NCBI RefSeq assembly: GCF_001984215.1
Contig: NZ_CP019420.1
Location: 1,240,001-1,304,000 of the forward strand
Source of the DNA: Mycobacterium sp. MS1601
GTDB taxonomy: Bacteria > Actinomycetota > Actinomycetes > Mycobacteriales > Mycobacteriaceae
Reading direction: 5' to 3'
DNA length: 64,000 bases
Of the stretch, positions 63,714 through 64,000 are shown in pieces. The notes under the pieces were generated by a model, which was given only the letters and a program-made list of their open reading frames with translations, searched no databases and was not told the origin of the DNA. The position numbers were made by a program, and so were the translations under genes. Position 1 is the stretch's first letter; every line of letters starts with the position of its first letter.

Positions 63714-64000
63714 CCCAGAAGCGCAACCAGCGAGCCGGGGTGGAAGACCGCTGGATGAAGACCTATCGCGATGAAGATGGGGCAGTCCGAAGTATCCCCA
63801 GCGCTAATCACGGCAAGGGGAAGCGTTACCGCGCAAGGTATGTCGACGACGCAGGGCGGGAGCGGGCTAGAGGATTCACACGGAAGTCCGACGCTCAAAA
63901 ATGGCTCGATTCAGAGGTGACGGCCAAGCTGGCTACAGGGACATACATCGAGCCCTCTGCCGGTCGAGTCACGGTTTCGGCTGTGTACCAGTCGTGGTTC
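63710..64000 (+). CDS. Tyrosine-type integrase, N-terminal part (cut by window edge)
   Basis: 97 codons to the window end. GKGKRYRARYVDDAGRERARGFTRKSDAQKWLDSEV is the AP2-like arm-binding domain and TGTYIEPSAGRVTVSAVYQSW the start of the core-binding SAM-like domain of phage-type integrases. It should recombine attachment sites in tRNA-Ala(CGC), whose 3' copy lies at 53908-53954. The catalytic R-H-R-Y part is beyond the window. Confidence 0.88.
   Translation, partial: MTQKRNQRAGVEDRWMKTYRDEDGAVRSIPSANHGKGKRYRARYVDDAGRERARGFTRKSDAQKWLDSEVTAKLATGTYIEPSAGRVTVSAVYQSWF

Overview
The window is high-GC actinobacterial chromosome, almost certainly a rapidly growing mycobacterium (Mycolicibacterium-like). 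The evidence is gene content and order: two blocks match Mycobacterium tuberculosis synteny gene by gene (Rv0426c-Rv0433, and Rv0998-Rv1013 including arcA, pmt, rsmI, pabB, metG, tatD, rpfB, ksgA, ispE and pks16), and mycobacterial families such as LpqN, DUF5642, VirR and DUF732 are present. The window ends inside an integrated mobile element.

Layout. 1-770: end of a Mrp Na+/H+ antiporter operon (mrpE-F-G). 774-9298: LON-domain protein, lipoprotein, YbdK-type ligase, sodC, virR, DUF3263, def (with a one-base frameshift), a GNAT enzyme, a secreted beta-propeller divergent from a TetR regulator with two matching operators, xthA and a membrane protein. 9407-18641: orphan PrrB-like kinase, methyltransferase, Pks16-type AMP ligase, and the rpfB-ksgA-ispE group interrupted by an oppositely oriented Ser/Thr kinase gene, then tatD. 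18662-33944: metG, an oxidoreductase/ECF41 sigma pair with its own promoter, pabB, rsmI, pmt, arcA, soxR, alkB, lipoproteins, tspO, an aroE-like gene and a cAMP-dependent lysine acetyltransferase.

34044-53887 looks like one catabolic or nitrogen-scavenging locus, mostly on the minus strand. It has a MocR regulator, a two-subunit N,N-dimethylformamidase-like hydrolase, a degenerate Rieske-oxygenase-like protein, a LuxR regulator, an Opp-type ABC importer, two amidases flanking an AtzG-like small protein, and a complete urease set (ureE, F, AB fusion, C, G, D). The importer promoter and the formamidase promoter share a 10-bp motif. The simplest reading is uptake of an amide- or ureide-containing compound, stepwise deamidation, and ammonia release by urease. 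The substrate is not known.

53908-64000 (open at the right edge) is an integrative element. It begins at a 47-bp 3' fragment of tRNA-Ala(CGC), which marks one attachment site, and reaches a tyrosine integrase at the right edge. Maintenance genes are integrase, an XRE repressor, an excisionase-like protein, two very small coupled ORFs and a RecA-fold RepA-like ATPase beside TGTCAC repeats. Cargo is a set of small secreted proteins (DUF732, Excalibur, PASTA lipoprotein), a resolvase remnant, and a tightly overlapping four-gene operon encoding a PIN-GNAT-EVE fusion, an ASCH protein, a HEPN-like protein and a P-loop ATPase. That operon is the best candidate here for an undescribed conflict or defence system.
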